Numbered from the stretch's first letter, positions 45,247 to 54,341 are shown. The stretch is 64,000 nt of DNA from Cupriavidus sp. P-10 (GCF_003402535.2 NZ_AP025173.1:362977-426976); one strand, 5' to 3'. A program made the numbers and translations. The notes: generated from the sequence alone by a model not told the origin.

Positions 45247-45377
45247 TGATTTCCCGTGAGCACATCGTAGTCGTCGGGGCACCCGCCGCCGGCATCACGG
45301 CATCACGGCATCACGGCGGCACGAGCGCTGCGGGCGCAAGGGCTGGCCCGGACGCCTTACGCTCATCGGAAAAGTAG
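45246..45377 (+). pseudogene. Third copy of the ferredoxin reductase, N-terminal scrap
   Basis: The ATG overlaps the ferredoxin stop as in copy 1 and encodes 'EHIVVVGAPAAGITA'. The 8-bp unit GGCATCAC then occurs three times in a row where copy 1 has one, which shifts the frame by 16 bases and leads to a TAG at 45375. Only about 130 bases of the gene remain. Confidence 0.75.
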
Positions 45378-45392
45378 GCGGCTTACCCTAGC

Positions 45393-45731
45393 ATGGCGCT
45401 CATTGGACACGCCGACGAGGCCAGTTTCGCGACGGCTTGTGAAACGCGACGCATCATACTGACGCACGATTCTGATTTCTTGGATGATCAGCGCTTCCCA
45501 TTTCACCGTAACCCAGGCGTGGTCGTTCTACTAGCTGCAACTGGCAATGGGACGCTGGAAATCGCATTAGCAGATCACTTGCGCATACTAACGCCCCGTA
45601 CGGCAACGCCCATGTTGGCGCCAATATCTTCGCAACAGACGATCGAGAATGGACCGTCCGCAGGCATACTCGCGCCGAAGGAAGGCACGTTGAAACCCGC
45701 ATCAAGCTGCATCCAGGAGATGACGCCCTAA
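45393..45731 (+). pseudogene. DUF5615-type PIN-like protein, N-terminally truncated
   Basis: The frame encodes 'DEASFATACETRRIILTHDSDFLD' and 'NPGVVVLLA', the second half of DUF5615 PIN-like toxins. The first 40-50 residues, which carry the initial Asp motif, are absent, and the last 45 codons look unrelated. It is probably a broken toxin gene joined to the reductase scrap. No antitoxin partner is seen. Confidence 0.5.
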
Positions 45732-46313
45732 TTTGGGAGTAGCGGAGGCGTACCTAGCTACGCAGACGATTCTGCGACATGAAAGTTGCCGGGCAGGATC
45801 AATCTTCGAAGCTGTTCTGATGCGTGGTGTCTGCGACACTGCCGCTTTGGCTGGCGGTCAACGTAAAGGCATTGAGATCTGGGGCCGCTCAGTAGCCAGT
45901 ACTTTGAGCCCGCATCCGATACTCCAGATCAATGCGGCCACCTTGGTTGTCAGCGTGCTCGTACTGATGATGGCGCGACAACCCGGTGTTCTGGCGATGC
46001 ACAACTGTCATAGTTGCTGCGGCGCGATCCGTCACTAGGGAATCGCCTTATGTGGACGCCTCCCGGATTGCAAGCCGATTGACATGGTGGTCGACAGGTG
46101 AAGGCAGCACGCCTATGTCCGGCCCTTTTGTGCAGGCCGCTCAGCCTGCTGGCCCATATGGAATTCGCTGGCGAGGTCCTCATCTGATCATCGAGCGTTG
46201 CTGCTCACATTCCCTATCGGGTTTTCCTCGCCCCGGTCCAACCTGTTAGCCATCATGCGATCAATGCTTGCGCTCCTTGAGAAGAAGTCAGTTCAGGCGG
46301 GCCACGCACCTGG
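45732..46313. other. Gap before the IS110 element, no gene supported
   Basis: About 580 bases containing only short frames without motifs. Its composition matches neighbouring IS debris. No RNA or repeat recognised. Confidence 0.4.
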
Positions 46314-47324
46314 CTATGCAGCCATGGCGGGTGCCGTGTATCTCGTATCCCTTGCTAGCACCGCCCAGATGGTCCGGGCGAGTTTGTTGGCTACGGCAGC
46401 CACCACTACATTGAAAGGACGTCGCTGAAGCAATCCGTCGAGCCAGGCGGTTCATGCGCCTTTGATGATCACCGATCTGGCGCCGTGTATGAGTAGGGTG
46501 CGCAGGTAGGTGTCACCTCGCTTGCTAATGCCAAGCTGGCGCACGTGACCACCGGTGCCCGTTTGTTTCGGTACCAAGCCTAACCAGGCAGCGAACTCAC
46601 GCCCGGAGCGAAACGTTTTGGCATCGCCGATCGCAGCCACCGCAGCCGTGGCGGTTAGCAGCCCCACGCCAGGAATTTCAGCGATCTTCTGGCATTCCTG
46701 ATTGTCGCAAAGCGCAACCTTGAGCCGACGTTCCAGCACAGCGATTTCCTTGTCGGTTGCCTGCACGCGTGCCCATTGCTCTCGTAGGCTGTCGATCAGT
46801 ATGGCTGGCAAGCGATTCGCGATCTTGGCAAGCGCACCAGAAATTTTTTCGGCAAATTCCCGATATCCTTCCGGAAGGACTTCACCAAACTCATAGAGTA
46901 AGCCGCGCAATGCGTTCGTCTGCATGATCCGGAACTTCATCAGTTGAGCCCGGATGCGGTGCAGCGCCAGAATGGTCTGTTGCTGCTCGCTCTTGATCGC
47001 AACAAACCGCGCCTCGGGCTGCTGGACTGCTGTCCAGATAGCTCTGGCATCGGCAGCGTCGGTTTTATTACGCAACACAAAGGGACGAACCGATCGCACA
47101 GAGATGAGCTTCACTTCGTGGCCGAGCTTCTGCAGTTCTCGTGCCCAATGGTGGGCGCTGCCGCAAGCTTCGATGGCAATGAGTGAACGCTCCCGCTGAG
47201 CAAGGAAGTCGGTGACCTGGCTCCGCTTCAACTTGATGCGCTCGATTTCACCAGTGTTGGCATTCACCGCATGAAGTTGGAAGACATGCTTGGCAATATC
47301 CATGCCGATGACGGTAAGCTTCAT
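46314..47324 (-). pseudogene. IS110-family transposase with premature stop
   Basis: The frame starts MKLTVIGMDIAKHVFQLH (DEDD RuvC-like domain, first Asp in 'GMDIAKH'), has 'KTDAADARAIW' (about 92) and the Tnp_20 domain 'IPGVGLLTATAAVAAIGDAKTF…AAWLGLVP' (about 215-255). A TGA at 46452-46454 ends it after 290 residues. The same frame then continues with the usual C-terminal tail ('WLDGLLQRR', 'AAVANKLARTIWAVLA') to a TAG at 46314. The catalytic parts are present, so partial activity cannot be excluded. IS110 enzymes are guided by a non-coding RNA from the element. Confidence 0.8.
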
Positions 47325-47536
47325 TTTGGATCGTCCCGATCAGGGTCGTTTGCAATCGACACCTCCACTTTGGCATAGGGATGCCATGGCAGCGAGGACC
47401 CTTACAGTTACTCTTGCAGGTAAGCGGCGCCCCGTTGCCGGGGGGAGGCGTCCATACCGTCTGATTAAATCAGTGCGCGAGTCATCGAGGCATTGGGTGA
47501 GCGCGTTGTCATGAGCGTGTCCATGATTCAGGTCCT

Positions 47537-48525
47537 GTGATGAAGCGACAGATCAGTTTTGCGGAAGCGGAAAGTCACGGCAAGAAGCGTGTGACGCGCC
47601 GCCAGCGCTTCCTGTCGGAGATGGAGAGCGTGGTGCCGTGGGCGCGCCTGATTGCGGCGGTCGAGCCGTACTACCCCAAGGGCAAACGTGGCCGGCCGCC
47701 GATCGGCCTTGAGCGGATGCTGCGCATTTACTTCCTCCAGCAGTGGTACGGGCTGTCGGACGAGGCACTGGAAGACGCGCTGTACGACAGCATGGCGATG
47801 CGGGCGTTTGCCGGGATCGACCTGGCAGTCGAGGCGGTGCCAGACGCGACCACGCTGCTGAAGTTTCGCCGCCTGCTCGTCGAGCATGAACTGACGCGAA
47901 AGCTGTTCGACGAGATCGGCATCATGCTGTGCGAGCGGGGACTGATGATGAAGGAAGGCACGATTGTGGATGCCACCATCATCGAGGCGCCACCGTCGAC
48001 CAAGAACAAAAAGAAGAGCCGCGACCCGGAGATGCACCAGGCCAAGAAAGGCAATGCTTGGCACTTTGGGATGAAAGCCCATGTCGGCGTGGATGCGGCC
48101 TCTGGGCTGGTGCATAGCGTGGTGGGCACTGCGGCCAAGAGTCGGACGTGTCGCAGGCCCATGCCTTGCTGCATGGCCACGAGGAGCATGCGTTTGGCGA
48201 CGCGGGCTACACGGGCGTGGACAAGCGCGAGGAGATGCAAGGCAAGACCGTGAAGTGGCAGGTGGCCGTCAAGCGCGGCAAGATCAAGGCGATGTGTGAC
48301 GGAGCCGTCAAGGACTTGCTGATCGCCGTCGAGCGGGTCAAGGCACAGATTCGGTCGCGGGTTGAGCATCCGTTCCACGTTATCAAGAATCTGTTTGATC
48401 ATCGCAAGGTTCGCTACAAGGGCCTGTTCAAGAACACGGCGCAGTTGTTCAGCCTGTTTGGTTTGGCGAATCTGGTGTTCGCCAGGAGGCTGTTGTTGTC
48501 CTCAGAGGGGAGCAATCCGTCCTGA
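47537..48525 (+). pseudogene. IS5-family transposase with a single-base frameshift
   Basis: The N-terminal frame carries 'KRQISFAEAESHGKKRVTRR', a DUF772 region and the first Asp in 'GTIVDATIIEAP'. Near 48136 one base is missing (AAGAG where AACGAG is expected). The rest continues in the next frame with 'HAFGDAGYTGVDKRE' and 'RVEHPFHVIKNLFDHRKVRYKGL' to a stop at 48525. All catalytic motifs exist across the two frames, so the inactivation is recent. Element ends were not resolved. Confidence 0.8.
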
Positions 48526-48660
48526 GCGCGCAAAAGCGCGACCAGGAAAGGTGCGAAACGCGAGAAAGACGGCTTGAATCGGCCCATCTCTCCCGGATTG
48601 CGAAAGCTGAAGTCCTTGGCTTGTGCAACATCAAGCGCAAACCTCATTGATCAGCAATTC

Positions 48661-49279
48661 CTTAGTGACAACGGTGCCGCTCATTATCGTCACAGCAGCA
48701 AATTCGCCAATAAAGGACCTGCGCCAATTAGTCTCGATGGCAAAGGCTAGGCCAGGGCAGATCACCTTTGGATCCGCCGGCAATGGTTCGGGCAGCCATC
48801 TGGCCGGGGAACTCCTTAGTACCATGGCTGGCGTCAAGATGAACCACGTTCCCTATAAGGGAGACGCGCCTTCGCTCACAGACGTGCTCGGTCAGCAGAT
48901 CAATGTTGCCCTTCCCACCTCGCTCGCGGGAATGCCGCAAGTCAAGAGTGGAAAGCTCAGGGCGCTCGCGGTCACGAGCAAGACTCGATTACCGTCACTG
49001 CCCGATGTGCCCACGGTAGATGAAGCGCTCGGGATAAACGGCTACGAAGCCGTTTCCTGGGGCGGGTTCATGGTCCCGAGCGGGACATCACAGGCCATCA
49101 TTGCTAAGATGAACAGCGAGTTCAACAAAGCCCTTCAGGATCCGGAGTTCCGCGACAAGCTGATGGCTCAAGGAGCGCAGATCGCAGGCGGCACGCCTGA
49201 GGCGTTCAATGCGTTTCTTCGCGCCGAAGTTTCGAAGTGGAAGCGAGTGGCAGATTCAGCAAAGGTCCGGCTCGACTAG
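48661..49279 (+). pseudogene. Bug-family receptor, 5'-truncated duplicate
   Basis: From about 48661 the sequence matches the last 205 codons of the receptor at 28647 with few differences ('VPLIIVTAANSP' to the C-terminal 'WKRVADSAKVRLD'). The signal peptide and first ligand-binding motifs are gone, replaced by IS-adjacent sequence. A chance ATG at 48623 opens the frame, but any product would stay in the cytoplasm. Confidence 0.85.
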
Positions 49280-49298
49280 CCTCACCAGGGATGTCGAT

Positions 49299-49325
49299 CC
49301 GTCGTCGGGAACCCCCCGACGACGG
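49299..49325 (+). terminator. Hairpin between Bug and LacI genes, copy 2
   Basis: CCGTCGTCGGG and CCCGACGACGG form the same perfect 11-bp stem as at 29654-29681, with a 5-base loop. Conservation of the stem in both copies while the loop differs suggests function. Confidence 0.6.
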
Positions 49326-49403
49326 AAACTGCTTTCGACTACCAATCGTTACAATGGATGGCAGACGGCCGACATTCCGGCTGAAGATAACATCTGACCC
49401 GAT

Positions 49404-50423
49404 ATGGTGAATGTCAAGCAAGTCGCCCTCCTCGCCGGCGTTTCCTCGGCAACAGTCTCCCGTGCACTGACATCGCCGGATAGGCTGCGACCTGACACGC
49501 TGGAGCGCGTGCAGAACGCTATTGCAAGCCTCAACTACGTTCCCTTCTCGGCGGCTCGCGAACTACGTCAGGGGCGCACGCGATCGGTCGGCATAATTGC
49601 GCCGACACTGATGAATGAACTTTACGCCAAAGCAGTAGATACCTTGGAGGCCCAGCTCGACCGGCTTGGATATACCGTTCTGTTGACTTGCCATCGGGAC
49701 GACAGTGAGACCGAATTGCGCTGTGCGCGCGCCCTATTGGAGCGTAGAGTCGACGGGATCGCAATAATCGGTTCACAACATCATCCCGAAGTCTTCTCGC
49801 TGATACACAAGCACGCTATTCCGTATGTACTAATGTGGGCCGTGGACCGCGAAGGAATGCATCCGACGGTGGGGTATGACAACCGCTTGGCTATGCGCAG
49901 GCTAACCACCTACTTAGTCAAACAAGGACACCGGCAGTTTGCAGTGCTCCCAGGTCCTCTCGAAACTCAGTTTCTATCGTCTCAACGGCTTCTGGGGATC
50001 CGAGACGTCCTCAGCGAGAACGACATTTCCTTACCCGATAACCGCATTTTTCCGACCCCTTACGATGCATCTGCTGTGCGACAAGCGGTGCGCGTCTGCC
50101 TGCAGCGCAAGGACTTGCTGTTGCATCGGGAACAGCCGACCGCCCTGATATGCATCAATGACTTCATTGCTGTGGCGGCGATCGCGGAGTGCCGCACATT
50201 GGGACTTTCGGTTCCGAGCGACATCTCTGTCACAGGCTTCGGCGACTGGCAGATGGCGGAACTGGTAACACCCGCGCTAACGACAGTGCACTCGAATCCC
50301 GTTCTGATTGGCGAGCTTACTTCGCGCAACTTGATTGAGCAGATCGAAGGAGGAGCCAAAAACATCCAGACCGAGTTCGAGCCTGACCTAGTAATTCGCG
50401 AAAGTACTGCGCCACCTCGATAA
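49404..50423 (+). CDS. LacI-family transcriptional regulator, copy 2
   Basis: The 339-residue protein is nearly identical to the one at 29763 in the DNA-binding domain ('NVKQVALLAGVSSATVSRAL') and differs at scattered positions elsewhere. The frame is intact. Because the recognition helix is unchanged, both should bind the same TGTAATCGATTRCM sites, while ligand specificity could differ. It has no intact operon of its own. Confidence 0.92.
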   Translation: MVNVKQVALLAGVSSATVSRALTSPDRLRPDTLERVQNAIASLNYVPFSAARELRQGRTRSVGIIAPTLMNELYAKAVDTLEAQLDRLGYTVLLTCHRDDSETELRCARALLERRVDGIAIIGSQHHPEVFSLIHKHAIPYVLMWAVDREGMHPTVGYDNRLAMRRLTTYLVKQGHRQFAVLPGPLETQFLSSQRLLGIRDVLSENDISLPDNRIFPTPYDASAVRQAVRVCLQRKDLLLHREQPTALICINDFIAVAAIAECRTLGLSVPSDISVTGFGDWQMAELVTPALTTVHSNPVLIGELTSRNLIEQIEGGAKNIQTEFEPDLVIRESTAPPR

Positions 50424-50858
50424 TAGATGGCGGCCTCAAATCAAAAGTGCAACACCTTGCCATCATGCATTACTGTCCTGATCGTCCCAAGACTTCCCAT
50501 AGCCGCATGATTTCGCGAGCCTTGGTCTGACGGTCGATGACGTCCGCTTTTCCATCGAGGCCCATCGCCTCACGAGGGAATTCCGCACATCCTGCCGGTG
50601 CAAGTTGGACGATCGAGATGCCCTTTCAAAACGGCATAAAGCTGCCTTGCGGCAGCGACGCGTTCTTGTGGCGTTGTTGCTTGTGACACGATCCCGTTCC
50701 CCTTTGATGCAGTGGGTAGGATTTTATCGCGCGAGACCTATGTGCCACACGGGCAAATGGGGCACGAAGCAACTGTAGGCGCAGGCAGGACATGGTTCCA
50801 GATGGATCGCGGCGATCCAATCGGGTTACATGGCGGTTACATAGACCGCAAAATGCAC
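50424..50858. other. Gap after LacI copy 2, no gene supported
   Basis: About 430 bases with no recognisable coding sequence. It precedes a hairpin and a tRNA-end-like segment. Confidence 0.4.
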
Positions 50859-50890
50859 AAGGGTTTACAGGAAAACCCCTGTAAACCCTT
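50859..50890 (-). terminator. Strong hairpin next to a tRNA-end-like segment
   Basis: AAGGGTTTACAGG and CCTGTAAACCCTT form a perfect 13-bp stem with a 6-base loop. On the minus strand it directly follows the tRNA-end-like sequence, the usual order for a tRNA gene and its terminator. T-rich sequence flanks it on the plus-strand side (GATTTTATT). Confidence 0.6.
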
Positions 50891-50898
50891 GATTTTAT

Positions 50899-50931
50899 TG
50901 GTGCGGCTGCAGGGCTCGAACGCGCCGCCCG
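50899..50931 (-). other. tRNA 3'-end-like remnant (candidate attachment site)
   Basis: On the minus strand the sequence ends GCGTTCGAGC…CAGCCGCACCA, resembling a T-loop and a CCA-ending acceptor stem. The T-stem pairs poorly and the 5' part of a tRNA is absent, so this is not a functional tRNA. A short tRNA 3' end followed by its terminator is what integrative elements leave at an att site. Confidence 0.35.
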
Positions 50932-51009
50932 ATTTCCCGACACAGCGCCGGCAGCGCCACTATGGATTCAAAGATCCATCGCGCAGGCAGCCCAATGAGG
51001 CCCGCCACA

Positions 51010-51924
51010 TCAGCTCGATTCGGTCTGTGCAACTTGCGCAATTTGCTCCTTCAGCCATTGCAGACCAGACATGTGTTGTTGTTGACGGTGCCATATCAAG
51101 CTGACCTGCACCGCAGGCGTTTCGAAAGGAAGATCCGCGAGCTGCAAGCCATAGTTGTGCACGAAATGCCTGGCCAAGTGCCAGGGCACGGTACCCAGCA
51201 AATCGGTGCTGGCGACGATGGCTGGAATGGTCAGGTAGTGCGGAACTTGCAACTGCACATGGCGCTGCACTTTGGCCGAGCCCAGGACGATCTCGAGCGG
51301 ACTGCCGCGGCCGGCCCGCGGCAGGAGCGAGACGTGCTGTGCGGCCAGATACGCCGTCTTGTCGAGGCCTTCCTTGAATGCAGGGTGGCCCGGTCGGCCG
51401 ATAACTGCGAGGCGCTCTTCGTGAATCGGTTGGTAGAGCAAATCGGCGTCGTCGAAGTACAGGTAATCAATCGCCAAGTCCAGATCTCCGCTGGCCAGCC
51501 GCTGCGGGATCAGGGCACCTTCGTCCGACAGTACCTGCAGCTTCACCTGCGGCGCCAGCGCCATCAGCCGGGTCATCAGGCTCGGTAACAGCCGTAGCTG
51601 CCCATAGTCATTCATCGACAGTCGGAAGGTTCGCTCCGTGTCCGGCTGAAAACTCTCTTGAACGGCAAGCCCTGCCTGCAGCAAGCGCAGGGCTTGCCGT
51701 ACCGGCACGTGCAGCGTCATCGCCCCGGCAGTGGGCTCGAGTCCCTTAGCGGTACGGCGGAAAAGAGGTTGCCCCAGTTGCTCGCGCAGACGACTGAGAG
51801 CATTGCTCACCGCCGGCTGGCTCTTGTGCAGTCGCTCGGCCGCGCGTGACAGGTTGCGCTCCTGCATCAGCATGTCGAACACGAAGAGGAGATTGAGATC
51901 AATCTGCTGCAAATTCTGATTCAT
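51010..51924 (-). CDS. LysR-family regulator (NahR/NodD-like branch)
   Basis: The 304-residue protein starts with 'LQQIDLNLLFVFDMLMQERNLSRAAERLHKSQPAVSNALSRLREQLG', typical of the branch that includes NahR, NodD and LeuO. A PBP2-type ligand domain follows. It is divergent from the hydroxylase-SRPBCC gene and likely regulates it. The intergenic region has ATTC…GAAT near 51927-51957, a possible LysR box. Confidence 0.88.
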   Translation of the reverse strand: MNQNLQQIDLNLLFVFDMLMQERNLSRAAERLHKSQPAVSNALSRLREQLGQPLFRRTAKGLEPTAGAMTLHVPVRQALRLLQAGLAVQESFQPDTERTFRLSMNDYGQLRLLPSLMTRLMALAPQVKLQVLSDEGALIPQRLASGDLDLAIDYLYFDDADLLYQPIHEERLAVIGRPGHPAFKEGLDKTAYLAAQHVSLLPRAGRGSPLEIVLGSAKVQRHVQLQVPHYLTIPAIVASTDLLGTVPWHLARHFVHNYGLQLADLPFETPAVQVSLIWHRQQQHMSGLQWLKEQIAQVAQTESS

Positions 51925-52089
51925 CAATAATTCTCATCATCAATATCCATTGGAATGAAAATGATCGCACCAATAGACTACAACACCAAGCGACCTACTG
52001 GCGCCAGACGTCAGAAAGGTCCGCGGGGGCTTGGCGGAACTGGCCACGTATCGCGAGCCCGACAGCGCAACAGTCTTTGAGAGCCGATC

Positions 52090-53235
52090 ATGTCTTTTGA
52101 TACCCAAACCTTCCGGAAGAAATACCGGGCGAACATTTCGCCTTACTACAACCCCTGGCTGCATGCTGGCTTCGTTCTTGTTTTCGGCGTGACCTTGATC
52201 CTCTTCTTGCTGAACAAGTTGGACCACGTCAGCGCGGTGGAGTGGCTAACTGTGCCGGCGACCTTAATTTTCTACAGCAGGGGCGAGTACCGCACCCATA
52301 AGGGTCTCGGGCACAACAAGAAGCGATTCGCGAAGGCGTTCTACCAGCGCCACACGGGCGACCATCATAGTTTTTTCGCAGATGACCAGATGCGCTACGA
52401 GTTCGCCAAGGACTGGCGGGTGATTCTGTTCCCGGCATGGCTGATCGTTGTCTACAGCATTGGCGCGCTGCTCGCTTGGTCGATCATCGGCCTGGTCAAT
52501 GCGAACGTCGCTGCGCTGTTTGCCGCCACGCTACTGGGCGGTTATCTCAGCTACGAGATCTTTCATGCCTGCGAGCACCTCCCGCCGCAGAATCCGATCT
52601 GTCGCCTGCCGTGGATTCGCCACATGCGGCGGTTGCATGAATTGCATCACCGCCGTGACCTGATGCAGACCAAGAACTTCGCCGTAGTGTTTCCACTGTG
52701 GGACTGGATCTATGGAACCCTTCATTGGGAGCCCGAAGAAGCAAGCGAGAGCCTGGTCCCCACCGTCAAGATGCAGCATTCCATTGATATCGCCCGGACG
52801 CCAAGCCAGGTACTGGCCTACGTGAGTACTCCGCTTCGTTGGCATGAGTGGCATCCTTACCACGTAGCGGTCACCGGGCAGGGAGGGTCGCTGCCGGTTG
52901 GGAGCCACTTTGCGTACGTCGGCGGCCGTGCAGGCAAGTTGCAGTGGGAAGTCGTGGAAAGTCTTCCGGATCGGCTCTGGCGAACCCGGGCCCGTGGCAA
53001 CCGGGGTCTTGAGATGTTCGTCACGTATGAGTGCATCGGCACAGCCACTGGCACGCGCTTCGTGCGGACGCTGGAGTATCGGTTTTCCAGTGTGGTGGCC
53101 CGCATGGCTGATCGGCTGGTTTTGCGTAAGCGAATCGAGCGCGACTCTGTTGCCTTGCTTCACAAGCTGCGCAGCGTCTCCGAGAGCGTTCTTCCCGCGG
53201 CAGAAATGGATTGTGCTTCCAAACAGGCGACATGA
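52090..53235 (+). CDS. Fatty-acid-hydroxylase-family domain fused to an SRPBCC domain
   Basis: The 381-residue protein has an N-terminal membrane part (about 1-210) with the histidine-rich di-iron pattern: 'HKGLGH', 'HTGDHH', 'HACEH' and 'HELHHRRD', between about four hydrophobic segments. From about 225 ('QHSIDIARTPSQVLAYVSTPLRWHEWHP') to 365 it has a soluble SRPBCC (polyketide-cyclase/START-like) domain, a fold that binds hydrophobic ligands. The single frame makes this a true fusion. The lipid-binding domain could deliver or remove the hydroxylase substrate. It is unlike the hydroxylase-family protein at 6318, which lacks the extension. Confidence 0.8.
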   Translation: MSFDTQTFRKKYRANISPYYNPWLHAGFVLVFGVTLILFLLNKLDHVSAVEWLTVPATLIFYSRGEYRTHKGLGHNKKRFAKAFYQRHTGDHHSFFADDQMRYEFAKDWRVILFPAWLIVVYSIGALLAWSIIGLVNANVAALFAATLLGGYLSYEIFHACEHLPPQNPICRLPWIRHMRRLHELHHRRDLMQTKNFAVVFPLWDWIYGTLHWEPEEASESLVPTVKMQHSIDIARTPSQVLAYVSTPLRWHEWHPYHVAVTGQGGSLPVGSHFAYVGGRAGKLQWEVVESLPDRLWRTRARGNRGLEMFVTYECIGTATGTRFVRTLEYRFSSVVARMADRLVLRKRIERDSVALLHKLRSVSESVLPAAEMDCASKQAT

Positions 53236-53678
53236 AGGGCATGGGGGCATGCAGGCTCCACCGCGCGTGTCGGCCTGAATCGCCCCGGCTTTCGAGGAGG
53301 CCAGTTGGTTTGAGTTGAGGCTGCCACAGCTGCGTCGACGGGATTCAGAACCAGGCAGTCGAAGCAGTATGGGAGCTGATCTCGGTCTGACACCCACGCC
53401 ATAGGTGTTTGAAGTGCCTCGAGCCTTGGCATACCAATATGAGTCAGCATCGCAAGGCGGCACAGTGCCTGCTCGTCCATCGGGGGAAATAGCAGCCAGC
53501 CAGAATTGGTCAACGCCGGAAACGCACCAAGGTCGCCAATCTGCCACAACTGGTCAACACTGATCTGATACCTTGCGGCCAGGCGACCGAGCCAACCGCC
53601 AAACGCTTCGTCATCGAATGGACGCGGAGCAACGGGCCAAGGCCTGACACCCTCAGGAGAGCAGGGTTCGCGCTGCAT
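53160..53678 (-). pseudogene. TniQ-type transposition protein, truncated
   Basis: The N-terminal 125 residues look like TniQ ('WPVAPRPFDDEAFGGWLGRLAARY', then 'PYCFDCL' as the start of a zinc motif). The rest of the expected protein is missing; the last third of the frame runs into the 3' end of the hydroxylase gene on the other strand. It overlaps the TniB-like frame by 26 bases, as in Tn5053/Tn402-type elements. Confidence 0.65.
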
Positions 53679-54195
53679 TCTCTATGTGACCCAGGTCGAT
53701 GGCCTCCTTCCCATCCCGGATCGCGAGTTCTGCGGAAACAGTCAAGACACGCGACACTTCCCCGGTTAGCCCTCCACTTGCAGTCAGAATGGCATGTACG
53801 ATCTCTCGCCGTGCGAGATTCGACGGACGTCGAAGCGGCAAAATCATCTCGAAGGCTGCGAGAAGAGAACGAAATGCCTCCGTCTCCTGCCATCTCGGCA
53901 CCTCGAAACGGGCGAATCGACTGACCATCTGAGGATCCGTTTGGAGCGCCAAGACGGCGTCTTGAGTGCCAACGAGGACAACCGCGATTTTCAAGTCATT
54001 GGCGAGGAACTTCAGCAGATTCAGGGATGCACGCTGCTCCCGATAGCCTGCCAACAAGTGATGAACCTCGTCAACGATCAGCATGCGCGCCGAAACTTTT
54101 CGAAGCAGTTCGCGACTCAGTTTCTCGAGTGCTGATAGCCTTGCCGCGGCGTTGAAGGGAGCGCCCAGCTCGAAGAGCAATGAGGAATAGCGCCG
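53653..54195 (-). pseudogene. TniB/TnsC-type ATPase, 5'-truncated
   Basis: The frame matches the second half of TniB: 'FELGAPFNAAARLSALEKL', Walker B 'ARMLIVDEVHHLLAG', 'NLLKFLANDLKIAVVLVGTQDAV' (sensor) and 'MVSRFARFEVPRWQE'. The N-terminus with the Walker A motif is missing; at about 54195 it joins a zinc-ribbon gene fragment in another frame. No tniA or resolvase was found. Confidence 0.75.
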
Positions 54196-54224
54196 CCGTG
54201 TCCGCCAACAACGCGCCGCACGCT

Positions 54225-54341
54225 CGCGGTGGGGCTGGATGCGCTGCCGCATTGCGGGCAGATCTGCGCAAGCCGTTGCCCACACTCCTCGCAGAACCTG
54301 GCTCCCGCGGGGTTTTCGAACTGGCAATTCGTGCAGCGCAT
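54225..54341 (-). pseudogene. Zinc-ribbon N-terminal fragment (cyclase/ATPase-type gene)
   Basis: A start codon followed by 'RCTNCQFENPAGARFCEECGQRL' and 'CPQCGS' matches the double zinc ribbon that opens a family of adenylate-cyclase/ATPase signalling proteins. The rest is replaced by the TniB fragment, indicating a transposition or deletion junction inside this gene. Confidence 0.6.

Noticed and set aside
48623..48660. True start of the second Bug gene
   Set aside because: The ATG lies in sequence unrelated to any Bug protein, before the homology junction, so it is a chance start giving a product without signal peptide.
50899..50931. A functional tRNA gene
   Set aside because: Only a 3'-end-like segment exists; no D-arm, anticodon arm or matching 5' acceptor strand could be found upstream.
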